Assembly: GCA_964509505.1 (NCBI GenBank)
Contig: CAZDYP010000055.1
Span: 1-26,754, forward strand
Direction: 5' to 3'
Origin: CAZDYP01 sp964509505
Lineage (GTDB): Bacteria; Chloroflexota; Anaerolineae; JACRMK01
DNA length: 26,754 nucleotides
The translations under genes and the position numbers were made by a program. Position 1 is the stretch's first letter, and the number at the start of each line of letters is the position of its first letter. The notes beneath the pieces were generated by a model. That model made no database searches. It saw only the letters and a list, made by a program, of their open reading frames with translations, and was not told where the DNA came from. Below, piece by piece: positions 20,641 through 26,754 of the stretch.

Positions 20641-21849
20641 ATGTCATTGCCCACCCCTGCACTTGAAGCGGTTATTCATCACTACTTGGGGCGTACCTTC
20701 CCCGCCGCCGCGCTCGTTATTCACATCAACAACCAAGAGATTTATGCTCGCGCGTTTGGTTGGCTTAACCCTGATGCGACCGCCGAAGCGACGAGGCGAC
20801 CATCCTTCGACTACGCTCAGGACAAGCCCGACCAAGCGACTCTTTTCGACCTTGCCTCCGTCACCAAGTTGTTCACCGTCACCGCATTCATGACGTATGT
20901 CGAAGAAGGAGGCATTACACTTGACCAGCCTGTGTGTGAAGTGTTGCCAGAGTTCGTCGGCGCGCGGCGCATCACACCGTATCCACATCCGTTGAAACCC
21001 GGCGAAGTCGTCGCCGTCGTGCCAGCCACACAAGAAACGGTGGAGGCGGGGCGCGTGACGTTTCGGCATTTGCTCGCGCACAGTTCGGGCTTGCCTGCCT
21101 GGTTGCCGCTCTATCGTGAAGGCAGTCGTGAACGTGCGTATCAAATGGCGTTGCAGAGCGAGTTTGCTTATCCGATTGGTGCGCGCGTCGTGTATAGCGA
21201 CATCGGCTTGATTTTGTTGGGCTTGGCATTGGAGCGCATTACGGGGCAACGGCTCGATGCGATTGTGCATGAGCGTGTCACGCAACCATTGGGCTTGCAG
21301 AGTATCATGTACAATCCAACGCAGGACCCGCGAGGTCTGCATCCTGAGCTTGTCGAAGGACGAGACCTCGCAGGTCCGGGCGTTCTCAATATCGCCCCCA
21401 CCGAAATTTGTGCGTGGCGCAAGCGGAGGCTCGTTGGCGAAGTGCATGACGAGAATGCGGGTGGGATGGAGGGCGTAGCGGGACATGCGGGCTTGTTCGG
21501 CACAGCGCGCGATGTCGCTGCGTTGGGGCAGCTGTATTTGCGCGGCGGCGCGCCGTTGTTGCGACGTGAGACAGTGCGGGAGATGACACGGTTGCACGCG
21601 CATGATGGCGATGTGCGGCGCGGCTTGGGCTTCGCGCTCTGGTCGCCTAACCTCGACGCGAGCAGCAACCCATTCTCGCCGCAGACGTATGGACATACGG
21701 GTTTCACAGGCACGTCGTTATGGATTGATCCGATTCACGAGCTCGTCGTCGCATGTCTCACGAACCGCGTGTACTATGGACGCGACAACGCGGATGATCT
21801 GGCGCGGTTTCGGGTAATGTTGGCGCAAGCGATCGCGGGAAGCGAGTGA
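20641..21849 (+). CDS. Serine beta-lactamase-like hydrolase (class C/PBP4*-type) with two repeat insertions
   Basis: The 402-residue product is a beta-lactamase/transpeptidase-fold enzyme: SVTK (73-76) with nucleophile Ser73 and Lys76, YSD (185-187) with Tyr185, and HTG (352-354) in place of KTG. These three motifs mark the family that includes AmpC, D-aminopeptidases and esterases such as EstB, so the substrate is open. No signal peptide is visible. Two stretches are encoded by dispersed repeats: PSFDYAQDK (54-62) near the N-terminus, and DPRGLHPELVEGRDLAGP (229-246) after the YSD motif. Both keep the frame and lie between conserved blocks, so they probably form loops. The start at 20641 gives MSLPTPALEAVIHHYLG; a longer frame from 20467 overlaps the upstream gene and lacks family similarity. 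Confidence 0.88.
   Translation: MSLPTPALEAVIHHYLGRTFPAAALVIHINNQEIYARAFGWLNPDATAEATRRPSFDYAQDKPDQATLFDLASVTKLFTVTAFMTYVEEGGITLDQPVCEVLPEFVGARRITPYPHPLKPGEVVAVVPATQETVEAGRVTFRHLLAHSSGLPAWLPLYREGSRERAYQMALQSEFAYPIGARVVYSDIGLILLGLALERITGQRLDAIVHERVTQPLGLQSIMYNPTQDPRGLHPELVEGRDLAGPGVLNIAPTEICAWRKRRLVGEVHDENAGGMEGVAGHAGLFGTARDVAALGQLYLRGGAPLLRRETVREMTRLHAHDGDVRRGLGFALWSPNLDASSNPFSPQTYGHTGFTGTSLWIDPIHELVVACLTNRVYYGRDNADDLARFRVMLAQAIAGSE
20804..20822. repeat. Repeat element (tccttcga...tcagga) in frame in the serine hydrolase gene
   Basis: tccttcgactacgctcagga-type element encoding SFDYAQDK in the hydrolase. It is of the same word family (tccttcga / tcctga) as 8733-8783 and 21325-21376. Confidence 0.7.
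21325..21376. repeat. Composite inverted repeat in frame in the serine hydrolase gene
   Basis: Outer arms gacccgcgaggtct (21325-21338) and agacctcgcaggtc (21363-21376) pair with one mismatch, enclosing catcctgagcttgtcgaagg. It encodes DPRGLHPELVEGRDLAG in the protein. The outer arms resemble the agacctg/caggtct element at 7049-7072, so one repeat appears nested in another. Confidence 0.8.
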
Positions 21850-21873
21850 GCGAGTAAACAAAACCTGTGGTGT

Positions 21874-21963
21874 TTAAACACGAAGCCACCAAGAAACACA
21901 AAGAACACAAAGCATGTGAAACTTTTCTTTGTGGCTTTGTGAGTCTTTGTGGTTTTGTGTTGA
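21874..21963. repeat. Inverted repeat, cacaaag/ctttgtg family (copy 4 of 4)
   Basis: The left side aaacacgaagccaccaagaa and acacaaagaacacaaag faces ctttgtggctttgtgagtct and ttgtggttttgtgtt on the right. It lies between the hydrolase gene and the UGA-containing DCC gene. Confidence 0.8.
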
Positions 21964-21991
21964 AGATGCTTCTAATTGGTATGCAATTATT

Positions 21992-22423
21992 ATGAGTCAC
22001 GCTACAGATTTATTTGAGGGGCGCGAGCTGCTGCTCATCATGGATGGCTATTGAGGTTTCTGAGCGCGTCAAGCGGATTGGGTGCGCGCCCATGACGTGA
22101 ACCGCCGTGTGCGGGTCGTGCCAAATCAACTGCTTGGCTTGCGCGAGCGTGTGAAGCTCTCACAGGCTGAAGTAGATCGTGCCGTGTGGGTGGTGACGCG
22201 CGCTGGCGAGTATTACGCAGCGGCGGCGGCTATCAATCGTGTGCTGCAAGAGCTGCCGCATTGGCGTTGGCTCGCGCGACTGTATGCCTTGCCTCTCATC
22301 AAACCGCTTGAAGATTGGGCGTATGCGTGGCTTGCGGCGCATCGCCATCAGCTGGCGCGTTGGTATAGCGCAACTCCAGAGTGTGAGCGCGCGGGGGTGA
22401 GGTGTGTAGGCGAAGGAGAATGA
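21992..22423 (+). CDS. DCC-family thiol-redox protein with both motif cysteines as UGA (candidate UxxU selenoprotein)
   Basis: Reading from the ATG at 21992 and through two UGA codons gives 143 residues: MSHATDLFEGRELLLIMDGY, then UGA21-Gly-Phe-UGA24, then ARQADWVRAHDVNRRVRVVP onward to a TGA at 22421. The motif is exactly the DxxCxxC of the DCC family (DUF393, thiol-disulfide oxidoreductase-like), with UGA in both Cys places. The remainder is intact and typical of the family: a GxxxxAAAAAINRVLQELP region, LARLYALPLIKPLEDWAYAW and AAHRHQLARWYSATPECER. There is no frameshift and no other stop. A hairpin meeting bacterial SECIS spacing lies downstream. Either this is a double-selenocysteine redox protein or a pseudogene hit twice at precisely its active site. 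No ribosome site is clear; a repeat ends 28 bases upstream. An APH-type kinase gene follows after 30 bases. Confidence 0.7.
22064..22105 (+). promoter_or_regulatory. Candidate bacterial SECIS hairpin after the two UGA codons
   Basis: Hairpin: tgggt (22079-22083) pairs with gccca (22088-22092), including one G-U, around the loop gcgc (22084-22087); outer gcgg (22073-22076) can pair with ccgc (22102-22105). The loop begins 29 bases after UGA21 and 20 after UGA24, inside the roughly 16-37 base window described for bacterial SECIS elements, with a G first in the loop. A competing fold pairs gcgcgt (22064-22069) with gcgcgc (22084-22089) and would suit only the first UGA. The fold was judged by eye and the region is GC-rich, so chance is possible. 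Confidence 0.4.
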
Positions 22424-22453
22424 AATTTATGATCATGGAATACTCATACTCAC

Positions 22454-23476
22454 ATGCTTGAAAAACCCGATTTTTCAGACGAAAACATCGTCGCTGGATT
22501 GCGGGACGACTATGGATTGCTTGTCGTCCAAATCACTTTTCTGCCGCCCGGCGCCGACACGAATACAGCCGTCTATCGCGCCGTCGCAGCGGATGGAACG
22601 CCTTACTTCGTGAAATTGCGACGAGGCAACTTTGATGAGCTGTCTGTGAAGTTACCAAAGTTTTTGAGCGACCAAAACATCAGGCACATCATTCCTCCAA
22701 CGACAACGAAGGCCGGGCAACTCTACGCGCCTCTGGGCGACTTCAAATTGATCCTTTATCCTTTCGTGGAGGGCCGCGATGGCTATGTGGTCAAGTTGTC
22801 GGAGCGACATTGGCGCGAGCTGGGCGCTACCCTCAAACGCCTTCACACGACGGTTATGCCTCCCGCGTTAAAGCGCCACATCCAACAGGAGACCTATACT
22901 CCGCAGTGGCGCGCAACCGTGAGGACGTTTTTGGAACGTATTGAGAGTGAAACTTATGCTGACCCCATTGCCAGCGAATTGGCTGCGTTTCTGCAGGCGA
23001 GACGCGACGAGCTGCTCGCACTTGTCGCGCGCACGGAACGGCTCGCTCTAATGCTACAAGCACAGCCGCCCCAATTGGTTTTGTGTCATTCGGATATACA
23101 CGCAGGCAACATACTCATTGATGTCAACGAGTCGCTCTACATCGTAGATTGGGACAATCCCATCCTCGCTCCGAAAGAGCGTGATTTGATGTTCATCGGC
23201 GGCGGTCAGGGTTTCGTTGGGCGCACAGTGCGCGAGGAAGAAGCTCTGTTCTATCAAGGTTATGGTCAAGCGCAGATTGATTCCATCGCCTTGTCGTACT
23301 ATCGTTATGAACGCATCATTCAAGATATAGCCCTCTTCTGCGAGCAAATTTTTCTAACCACTGATGGCGGCGCAGATCGAGCGCCAGCGCTGCACTACCT
23401 GCAATCGAATTTTCTGCCCAACGGCACGCTAGCGATAGCCTATCAATCTGATCAGACACTTCAGGAGCATGAATGA
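22454..23476 (+). CDS. Aminoglycoside phosphotransferase (APH)-type kinase, spectinomycin-kinase-like
   Basis: The 340-residue product has the APH/choline-kinase fold: the N-lobe Lys in FVKLR (about 57), then the catalytic loop HSDIHAGN with His212, Asp214 and Asn219, and the metal-binding DWD (232-234, IVDWDNP). The ending of that block, PKERDLMFIGGG, and the overall length resemble APH(9)-type spectinomycin phosphotransferases. Chromosomal members of this group in environmental bacteria often have unknown physiological substrates, so drug resistance should not be assumed. The ATG at 22454 has no ribosome site. Its stop overlaps the next start (ATGA at 23473-23476), so it is translationally coupled to a NUDIX hydrolase, which suggests a joint role in small-molecule phosphate chemistry. 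Confidence 0.87.
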   Translation: MLEKPDFSDENIVAGLRDDYGLLVVQITFLPPGADTNTAVYRAVAADGTPYFVKLRRGNFDELSVKLPKFLSDQNIRHIIPPTTTKAGQLYAPLGDFKLILYPFVEGRDGYVVKLSERHWRELGATLKRLHTTVMPPALKRHIQQETYTPQWRATVRTFLERIESETYADPIASELAAFLQARRDELLALVARTERLALMLQAQPPQLVLCHSDIHAGNILIDVNESLYIVDWDNPILAPKERDLMFIGGGQGFVGRTVREEEALFYQGYGQAQIDSIALSYYRYERIIQDIALFCEQIFLTTDGGADRAPALHYLQSNFLPNGTLAIAYQSDQTLQEHE

Positions 23477-24144
23477 CTGACATGACAGCACAATTGAATA
23501 TCTGGCTGCAACGGCTGCGCGCCATCGCCATGACTGGGTTGGCGTTTGAGCCGTCGGTGTATGACCGTGAGCGTTACGAGGAGATCTTGAAGGTCGCAAC
23601 CGAGATGGCGGCGACGACGAGCAATGGACAAGCTGATGGACAATTATCCAACGCCCTGTACGAACGATGGCGTCAGGAAGTGGGTCAACGCGAGAAAGGG
23701 TACGTCACGCCGAAGGTCGGCGTGGGCGCATTTGTCTTCAACGAGCGCGACGAAATGTTGTTGATCCAACGCGCGACGGGTTTGGTTGGTTATTGGTCTT
23801 ACGTGACGGGCTGGGCAGACGTGGGTTACGTCGCCGCGCAAATTGCCGTCAAAGAAGTGCTAGAGGAAGCAGGCTTGCAGGTAACGCCATTGCGCCTGGT
23901 CGCCGTCTATGACAGCGTACGACGCACGCCGCCGCTCGTGGACAATCATTTTTGGAGTTTGGTGTTTTATTGTCGTCTTGATGGGGGAACGCTCAACCGT
24001 CATCCAACAGAGACGTTAGACGCAGGATTTTTTGCGCGCGACCAATTGCCGCAACCCTTGATACGCGGCGGGCATTTGTGGGTTGACCATGCGTTTGCCG
24101 CGCATCAGGGCGAATTGCAGGAGGTGTATTTTGAAAAGCCGTGA
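23473..24144 (+). CDS. NUDIX hydrolase with an N-terminal NUDIX_N-type helical domain
   Basis: The 223-residue product has a helical N-terminus (about 1-70, LNIWLQRLRAIAMTGLAFEP) like the NUDIX_N extension of nucleoside-diphosphate-X hydrolases, then a NUDIX fold starting at VTPKVGVGAFVF. The NUDIX box (113-135) reads GWADVGY with Tyr where the first Glu is usual, and KEVLEEAGL with Lys in place of Arg; the three metal-binding Glu of the second half (Glu128, Glu131, Glu132) remain. Activity is therefore likely, though altered. It probably hydrolyses an ADP-ribose-like or sugar-nucleotide substrate in the cytosol. AGGAG lies 5 bases before the ATG and the gene overlaps the APH-type kinase by four bases. 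A bidirectional terminator follows at 24199. Confidence 0.88.
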   Translation: MTDMTAQLNIWLQRLRAIAMTGLAFEPSVYDRERYEEILKVATEMAATTSNGQADGQLSNALYERWRQEVGQREKGYVTPKVGVGAFVFNERDEMLLIQRATGLVGYWSYVTGWADVGYVAAQIAVKEVLEEAGLQVTPLRLVAVYDSVRRTPPLVDNHFWSLVFYCRLDGGTLNRHPTETLDAGFFARDQLPQPLIRGGHLWVDHAFAAHQGELQEVYFEKP

Positions 24145-24198
24145 AGAGAGCAAACGAGGAGATGAGGAGCAAGAGGCGAGAGATGCAGAGGGAAAAAC

Positions 24199-24232
24199 AA
24201 CCCCGTTTTCACATCATCGTGAAAACGGGGTT
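24199..24232. terminator. Bidirectional terminator between converging genes
   Basis: Arms aaccccgttttcac (24199-24212) and gtgaaaacggggtt (24219-24232) around atcatc, perfect over 14 bases. It is followed by tttctgcattt on the plus strand and by gtttttc on the minus strand. It serves the NUDIX gene (plus) and the zinc-ribbon gene (minus). The 24145-24195 stretch before it is purine-rich and empty. Confidence 0.85.
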
Positions 24233-24267
24233 TCTGCATTTCAAGCCCAGTGCTGACCGCCGAGCGA

Positions 24268-24492
24268 CTAGATGCGTCGCCCATAGGGTCCCTGGCGGAA
24301 GATCCACCAACGCGGCGCGTGCGCTTTCGGATGGCCGTCGGCGGCGAGAAGCGGCTGTGTAGATTCAGAGCCTGGCTCGCCTATATGCACTTCTAAGACG
24401 TGCTTACACGCGCATTCAGGACAATTGTCATCGGGGGGCACCACAAATGTCTCAAGACAGCGCACACATTTGTAATAGATGTGTTCATCCAT
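24268..24492 (-). CDS. Small zinc-ribbon protein
   Basis: The 74-residue product has two cysteine pairs, CVRC (9-12) and CPEC (24-27), with a further Cys29, the layout of a rubredoxin-like or FmdB-type zinc ribbon, followed by a Trp-rich C-terminus (PRWWIFRQGPYGRR). It presumably binds zinc and may regulate or accompany a partner, but I cannot name a role. AAGGAG lies 6 bases before the ATG at 24492. The gene is transcribed in the same direction as apt, which lies upstream after a repeat-bearing gap of 93 bases, and ends at a strong terminator. Confidence 0.75.
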   Translation of the reverse strand: MDEHIYYKCVRCLETFVVPPDDNCPECACKHVLEVHIGEPGSESTQPLLAADGHPKAHAPRWWIFRQGPYGRRI

Positions 24493-24504
24493 CGCCTCTC
24501 CTTC

Positions 24505-24530
24505 AGACGTTCCAAACGGGACGTCTCTAC
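24505..24530. repeat. Palindromic repeat, agacgttcc/gggacgtct...ctac
   Basis: Arms agacgttcc (24505-24513) and gggacgtct (24518-24526) with one G-T difference and a 4-base loop, ending in ctac. Between the zinc-ribbon gene start and apt. Confidence 0.75.
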
Positions 24531-24585
24531 ACGGTTGATCATCGCGTCCATGTTACTTGAGGTGTGCGCGAGTGTCAATCGCCTT

Positions 24586-25098
24586 TCAATACTGAATAAC
24601 CGAATGAATATCGTACGCCGATAGCTTGGCGCGTCCGTGCAGAAATTTCAATTCGATAAGAAACGAAAGCCCCGCCACTTTGCCGCCCAGTCGCTCGACG
24701 AGTTTGACGGCGGCACTGGCAGAACCGCCTGTCGCAATGAGGTCATCCACGATAAGCACTTTTTGACCGGACTTGATGGCGTCGGTGTGCATCTCCAACG
24801 TCTCTGCGCCATATTCGAGCGTGTACGACTCGTTGATTTTTTGCGCGGGTAGTTTGCCCAACTTACGCACAGGCACAAAACCCGCGTTCAAACGAAACGC
24901 AGCGGGCGCGCCGAAGATGAACCCGCGCGATTCAATCGCCGCAACGAGTTCGATGCCCTTGTCGGCGAACGGCGCGGTCAATTGCGCGATGGCGTCAGTG
25001 AAGGCAGATCCTTCTTTGAGCATCGTCGTAATGTCTTTGAACTGAATTCCTTTGACGGGAAAATCAGGAATGTTGCGAATCAACGCCGCTAAATCCAT
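24586..25098 (-). CDS. apt: Adenine phosphoribosyltransferase
   Basis: The 170-residue product matches Apt over its full length: IRNIPDFPVKGIQFKDIT near the start, AIESRGFIFGAP (54-65), the flexible-loop segment RKLGKLPAQK (78-87) and the PRPP-binding motif VLIVDDLIATGGSA (114-127). Apt joins adenine and PRPP to make AMP in purine salvage in the cytosol. The ATG at 25098 has AAAGGAG upstream and gives the standard N-terminus; the open frame extends to 25254, but the extra stretch looks non-coding. Together with adenosine deaminase (6048) it shows active purine salvage. Confidence 0.95.
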   Translation of the reverse strand: MDLAALIRNIPDFPVKGIQFKDITTMLKEGSAFTDAIAQLTAPFADKGIELVAAIESRGFIFGAPAAFRLNAGFVPVRKLGKLPAQKINESYTLEYGAETLEMHTDAIKSGQKVLIVDDLIATGGSASAAVKLVERLGGKVAGLSFLIELKFLHGRAKLSAYDIHSVIQY

Positions 25099-25411
25099 AA
25101 GACTCCTTTGCTGAATCGAAATGAGTGTGCTTGCTAAACGCACAGCATTATAAAAGCGTCGTATGGGGCTGACAAGTTTATGAAAACTAGAACGCGCGCC
25201 CTGAGGGGTTTTGCATTTTGTGTTTTTGGCGCAACGCCATAATCGTAGTAGCATTGCCCCCGCAAAATCTATGAGTATTCCATGCTAAACATCCTGACAG
25301 CGCAGTTCGCAGTGTCGAAGGATACATTGGCTACCAAGTTCGCATGGTTCGACGCCGCACCGCAAAAACGCTGTGCGCTGTCACCAGGCTAGTTTCTTTT
25401 GAAGGAATCCC
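25099..25411. other. Divergent intergenic region between apt and the second S9 peptidase gene
   Basis: This 313-base stretch has no credible gene. It must hold the promoters of both neighbours. A small stem tggcg-caa-cgcca (near 25229-25242) and the repeat at 25291-25323 are present; the region 25140-25260 is A/T-richer. GAAGGA precedes the start at 25412. No clear -35/-10 pair stands out. Confidence 0.5.
25291..25323. repeat. Repeat related to the catcctga/tcgaagga family, intergenic
   Basis: atcctgaca and tgtcgaaggat flank cgcagttcgcag. This repeats the words of the in-frame elements in maf and the serine hydrolase but sits in non-coding DNA. Confidence 0.55.
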
Positions 25412-26754
25412 ATGCCCAAACAACCTATCTCGCTGGCGGATCTTGCCAAGCTCAAGCTCGTCGGCGACCCCAACCTCTCGCCCGATGGCGCACGCGTGGT
25501 CTATACCCTCAAGATCACCGACGTCGAAAAGAACAAATACTTCACACAGCTCTGGCTTGCCAATATGAATGATGGCGTGCCGCGCCAATTCACGTTTGGC
25601 GAGGTGAGCGATACCTCGCCGCGCTGGTCGCCCGATGGTCAAACGATTGCGTTCATTCGCACCAAGGACAAGAAAACGCAAATTTGGCTCGTGGCGGCGA
25701 ATGGCGGCGAACCGCGCCAACTCACCACACTCCCCGAAGGCGGCATTAGTGAATTGTGTTGGTCGCCTGATGGCGCGTGGCTCGCTTTCGCGTTTCGCCC
25801 GACCCATGCAGCTTGGACGCGTGAGGCTGCCAAGAAACGCGAAGAGAACGGCCAGTCCAATCCGCCACGCGTCATCACGCACGTGCGCTATCGCATGGAT
25901 GGCGAAGGCTTTCGTGATGAACGACAGCATCTATGGGTCTGCGAGGTAGCCACAGGGCAAACCACCCAAATCACCAAAGGCGATTACGACGACTTTTCGC
26001 CCGCGTGGTCGCCCGATAGCGCAACCATCGCGTTCACCTCGAATCGCAGCGCCGATCCCTATCGCATGATGGAGCGTGTGGACATTTGGCTCGTCGCGGC
26101 GCGCGGCGGCGCCATCAAAAAAGTTGCGACGCCTGTCGGTCCCAAAGGCTCGTTAGCATTCTCGCCCGACGGCAAGCGCATCGCCTATTACGGCGCGCAA
26201 ACCACCGAGCCATGGAAACCACATAATGATCGTTTATGGGTTGTCTCGCTTAATGGTCGTGATGCGCGCAACCTCACTGATTCGTTTGATCGCACGATGG
26301 GCGATGCGACATTGGGCGATGTCCGCGAGGGGGGGTGCCTGGGGCCCACCTGGTCAGGTGACGGCAAGCAGATTTTCGTATTAGTAAGCGACACGGGCAG
26401 CTGCCATCTTTATGCGGTGGATGTTGCTCAGGCAAAAATGACTGCGCTCACGAAAGGCGCGCTGGATGTTTCGGCGTTCAGCGCCGATACGCGCGGCGCG
26501 ACGTTGGCATTGTTGATTGGCGAACCGACACGCCCGATGGAGATTCACGTCGGCAAGGTGCAGAATGCGAAACTCGCGTTGAAGCCGCTGACGCATGCCA
26601 ATGCCGAGTGGTTGCGGAGTGTGCAAATCGGCAAACCGCAGGAATTCTATTTGAAGCAAGCGGATGGTGCGACGATACAAGGCTGGGTCATTCGCCCGAC
26701 CAATTTCAAAGCGGGCAAAAAATATCCAGCGTTGTTGTATGTGCATGGGGGACC
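25412..26754 (+). CDS. S9 family peptidase (acylaminoacyl-peptidase/dipeptidyl aminopeptidase-like), 3' truncated by window end
   Basis: 447 codons are visible and the frame remains open at the edge. The start MPKQPISLADLAKLKLVGDP is followed by a WD40/TolB-like propeller with repeated SPDG blades (NLSPDG, WSPDGQTIAF, CWSPDGAWLAF, FSPAWSPDSATIAFTS, AFSPDGKRIAYYG). The alpha/beta-hydrolase domain begins near the end (GKKYPALLYVHGG, about 435-447), so the Ser-Asp-His triad lies outside the window. Its likely role is hydrolysis of short or N-blocked peptides. It is a different S9 subtype from the gene at 2901, and no signal peptide is seen. The ATG at 25412 has GAAGGA upstream. No repeat insertion is seen in the visible part. 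Confidence 0.9.
   Translation, partial: MPKQPISLADLAKLKLVGDPNLSPDGARVVYTLKITDVEKNKYFTQLWLANMNDGVPRQFTFGEVSDTSPRWSPDGQTIAFIRTKDKKTQIWLVAANGGEPRQLTTLPEGGISELCWSPDGAWLAFAFRPTHAAWTREAAKKREENGQSNPPRVITHVRYRMDGEGFRDERQHLWVCEVATGQTTQITKGDYDDFSPAWSPDSATIAFTSNRSADPYRMMERVDIWLVAARGGAIKKVATPVGPKGSLAFSPDGKRIAYYGAQTTEPWKPHNDRLWVVSLNGRDARNLTDSFDRTMGDATLGDVREGGCLGPTWSGDGKQIFVLVSDTGSCHLYAVDVAQAKMTALTKGALDVSAFSADTRGATLALLIGEPTRPMEIHVGKVQNAKLALKPLTHANAEWLRSVQIGKPQEFYLKQADGATIQGWVIRPTNFKAGKKYPALLYVHGG

Noticed and set aside
20644..21696. Minus-strand open frame of 350 codons opposite the serine hydrolase
   Set aside because: It is the antisense shadow of a gene with all its catalytic motifs; composition is His/Arg-rich and no family is recognisable.
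22052..22063. Reading UGA as cysteine or tryptophan throughout the genome (altered code)
   Set aside because: Many intact genes in the window end at TGA (for example 2901, 4908, 19025 and 22421), Cys is encoded by TGC/TGT elsewhere and Trp by TGG, so a general reassignment does not fit.
22082..22423. A short gene starting at GTG 22082 after the second UGA
   Set aside because: It would begin in the middle of a conserved domain with no ribosome site, and the same frame continues upstream through the DxxUxxU motif to an ATG at 21992.
22434..25282. A 13-base inverted match (atggaatactcat at 22434, its complement near 25270) flanking the kinase to apt block, as ends of a mobile unit
   Set aside because: Matches of this length are expected about ten times by chance in a window this size, and there is no transposase or target duplication.
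1..26754. tRNA or rRNA genes, integrase or phage structural genes
   Set aside because: I looked for cloverleaf-like arms, conserved rRNA words and phage or transposase motifs and saw none.

Overview
The window looks like a chromosomal stretch from a free-living bacterium, most probably a member of the Chloroflexota (Anaerolineae-like). The basis is gene-family content (S9 peptidases of the 'MTTIAPYGSW' type, a bacterial translin, a DCC-family protein with the 'PLEDWAYAWLAAHRH' tail, DUF488 pairs, a stand-alone Cas4-like nuclease) and a very dense load of short palindromic repeats. This is inference from family resemblance; there is no rRNA or marker gene to prove it. I see no tRNA, rRNA, CRISPR array, transposase or phage gene.

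Layout. 1-2704: a cut-off secreted protein and an 860-residue exported, C-terminally anchored surface protein with YadA-head-like repeats (both minus). 2901-5792: an S9 prolyl-oligopeptidase-type peptidase and a haloalkane-dehalogenase-like hydrolase (minus). 6048-9099: adenosine deaminase, an MFS permease and Maf (plus). 9280-10445: two half-size ChrA chromate-transporter subunits (minus). 10549-14097: two ABC-2 permeases (minus), the first fused to a PrsW-like intramembrane protease domain, with a divergent ABC ATPase (plus). 14268-15977: a Cas4-like nuclease split into two membrane-anchored halves, and a translin-like protein (minus). 16213-18354: a secreted low-complexity protein (minus) and a SurE nucleotidase fused to a NUDIX domain (plus). 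18476-20551: two DUF488 proteins and a probable dual-OB protein (plus). 20641-24144: a serine beta-lactamase-like hydrolase, a DCC-family redox protein whose two active-site cysteine codons are both UGA, an APH-type kinase and a NUDIX hydrolase (plus). 24268-25098: a zinc-ribbon protein and adenine phosphoribosyltransferase (minus). 25412-end: a second S9 peptidase, cut off (plus).

The strongest unusual signals are: (1) the DCC-family gene at 21992-22423, intact except that both cysteines of its DxxCxxC motif are UGA, with a plausible bacterial SECIS hairpin just downstream, which makes a double-selenocysteine (UxxU) protein a serious hypothesis; (2) the split, membrane-tethered Cas4-like nuclease; (3) several families of short palindromic repeats, some lying in frame inside genes (S9 peptidase, Maf, serine hydrolase), many supplying stop codons at gene ends, and two sitting inside local tandem duplications of gene edges; (4) the domain fusions ABC-2 permease-PrsW and SurE-NUDIX.

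Nucleotide metabolism recurs through the window (adenosine deaminase, Apt, SurE-NUDIX, Maf, NUDIX), but the genes are scattered single units or pairs, so a joint pathway is only suggested. Apart from the coupled pairs (ATGA overlaps at 11580-11583 and 23473-23476) most genes are separated by repeat elements and are probably expressed independently.
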